NCBI GenBank assembly: GCA_938001995.1
Contig: CALLAV010000062.1
Coordinates: 1-7,875 of the forward strand
Reading direction: 5' to 3'
Source of the DNA: an uncultured Amylibacter sp.
GTDB lineage: Bacteria; Pseudomonadota; Alphaproteobacteria; Rhodobacterales; Rhodobacteraceae
DNA: 7,875 nucleotides
Made by a program: the position numbers and the translations under genes. This document shows, one piece after another, positions 7,362 to 7,875 of this stretch. The notes under the pieces were generated by a model that had not been told where the DNA came from, did not search any database, and saw only the letters and a program-made list of their open reading frames with translations. Positions within the stretch are counted from its first letter, which is position 1. Each line of letters starts with the position of its first letter.

Positions 7362-7875
7362 TGTCGTACACAACCTCCAGGCTTTCTTTTGCCTTAGAAT
7401 ATTTGCCGCGCATGTCTTGGTCTGTTGCAGGCACCAAAGTGACGTTGCCGCCTGTTTCAGATGCGTCAAACAGGTTCAATAACCCGTCTTGATCCAGCGG
7501 GGCCGGGCGTACTGGCGGGGCCACGGCGACGTTTTCACCAAGTTCGGCAAACAATGCGCCCCACTGGGATTCAGCAGTACCAACGATTTGATAATTTGCG
7601 GATTTTTTGCGCAGATCGTCGTCTTGTGGGATCGACGCTAGGACGGGAATGTCTACGGATTCTGCGAAGGCTTGTGCTTCGCCTGACCCATCGTCTTTGT
7701 TGATGACCAGCCCCGCAACACCGACGTTACCGCCCAGCTTGCGGAAGTATTCAACGGCGGAACACACATTGTTGGCCACATAAAGAGACTGCAAATCATT
7801 TGACGCAACCAAGATAACTTTCTGTGCCATGTCACGTGCAATCGGCAAACCAAAGCCGCCGCACACAACGTCGCC
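7354..7875 (-). CDS. bchX: Chlorophyllide a reductase iron protein, C-terminal half (5' end outside window)
   Basis: 173 residues are visible of a family length near 330. BchX is the NifH/BchL-like homodimeric ATPase that passes electrons from its [4Fe-4S] cluster to BchYZ. The visible part begins in GDVVCGGFGLPIARDMAQ, the NifH-type motif whose Cys is one of the two cluster ligands per monomer; the P-loop, switch I and the other Cys lie off the window. It continues with the IVASNDLQSLYVANNV-like region and the typical GLVINKDDGSGEA segment, where NifH proteins contact nucleotide. The last residues VVYDNV overlap the bchY start. A GTG at 7866 could be mistaken for a start, but the frame is open to the edge and the motif continues upstream. 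No stop or frameshift is seen. Confidence 0.97.
   Translation of the reverse strand, partial: GDVVCGGFGLPIARDMAQKVILVASNDLQSLYVANNVCSAVEYFRKLGGNVGVAGLVINKDDGSGEAQAFAESVDIPVLASIPQDDDLRKKSANYQIVGTAESQWGALFAELGENVAVAPPVRPAPLDQDGLLNLFDASETGGNVTLVPATDQDMRGKYSKAKESLEVVYDNV

Noticed and set aside
7362..7374. TTGT/ACAA inverted repeat near the bchY start as a regulator site
   Set aside because: It is a short match inside bchX coding sequence, with a spacer that does not fit TGT-N12-ACA; likely chance.
7362..7469. N-terminal extension of bchY by 36 codons
   Set aside because: It lies inside bchX, whereas ATG at 7361 has an SD and gives the expected N-terminus.
1..7875. CRISPR arrays, tRNA/rRNA genes, insertion sequences or other mobile elements
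   Set aside because: No regular direct repeats, tRNA-like folds, transposase motifs or terminal inverted repeats were seen; all sequence is accounted for by the photosynthesis operon and its short gaps.

Overview
The window is the right-hand half of a photosynthesis gene cluster from an aerobic or facultative purple bacterium of the class Alphaproteobacteria. Every gene lies on the minus strand, so transcription runs from high to low coordinates. The order is bchX (3' half) - bchY - bchZ - pufQ - pufB - pufA - pufL - pufM - pufX - dxs (5' part). This is the classical bchXYZ-puf superoperon of Rhodobacteraceae. A pufX homologue where many phototrophs carry the cytochrome gene pufC, dxs directly downstream, and only moderate GC content point to a Rhodobacteraceae member, possibly of the Roseobacter group. 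The genus cannot be fixed from this window.

Region by region: 7875-5799 holds the end of bchX and all of bchY; 5799-4339 is bchZ. Together these encode chlorophyllide a oxidoreductase (COR), which carries out a key reduction on the way to bacteriochlorophyll a. bchX/bchY overlap by 8 nt, bchY/bchZ share one base (TGATG), and bchZ/pufQ overlap as ATGA, so translation is probably coupled. 4342-4106 is pufQ. A 156-nt gap with strong G/C tracts follows. Then come the light-harvesting 1 genes pufB and pufA (3949-3610), a 110-nt gap with a strong GC hairpin, the reaction-centre genes pufL and pufM (3499-1711), and pufX (1699-1460). A 215-nt leader full of inverted repeats separates pufX from dxs, which starts at 1244 and runs off the left edge.

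Functionally the window links the last part of pigment synthesis (BchXYZ, PufQ) to the pigment-protein core complex (LH1 PufBA, reaction centre PufLM, PufX) and to isoprenoid precursor supply (Dxs) for the phytyl/geranylgeranyl tail, carotenoids and quinone. Cofactor ligands in COR, LH1, RC and Dxs are all present where the families place them, so the genes look intact.

I found no undescribed system. Points worth a second look are details: a Lys in LH1-beta where a pigment-bonding Trp is usual, a PufX without the Rhodobacter sphaeroides-type GxxxG motif, an insertion in the PufL loop near the QB site, and clustered RNA hairpins in the pufX-dxs and pufA-pufL gaps. There is no gene-free stretch above 300 bases.
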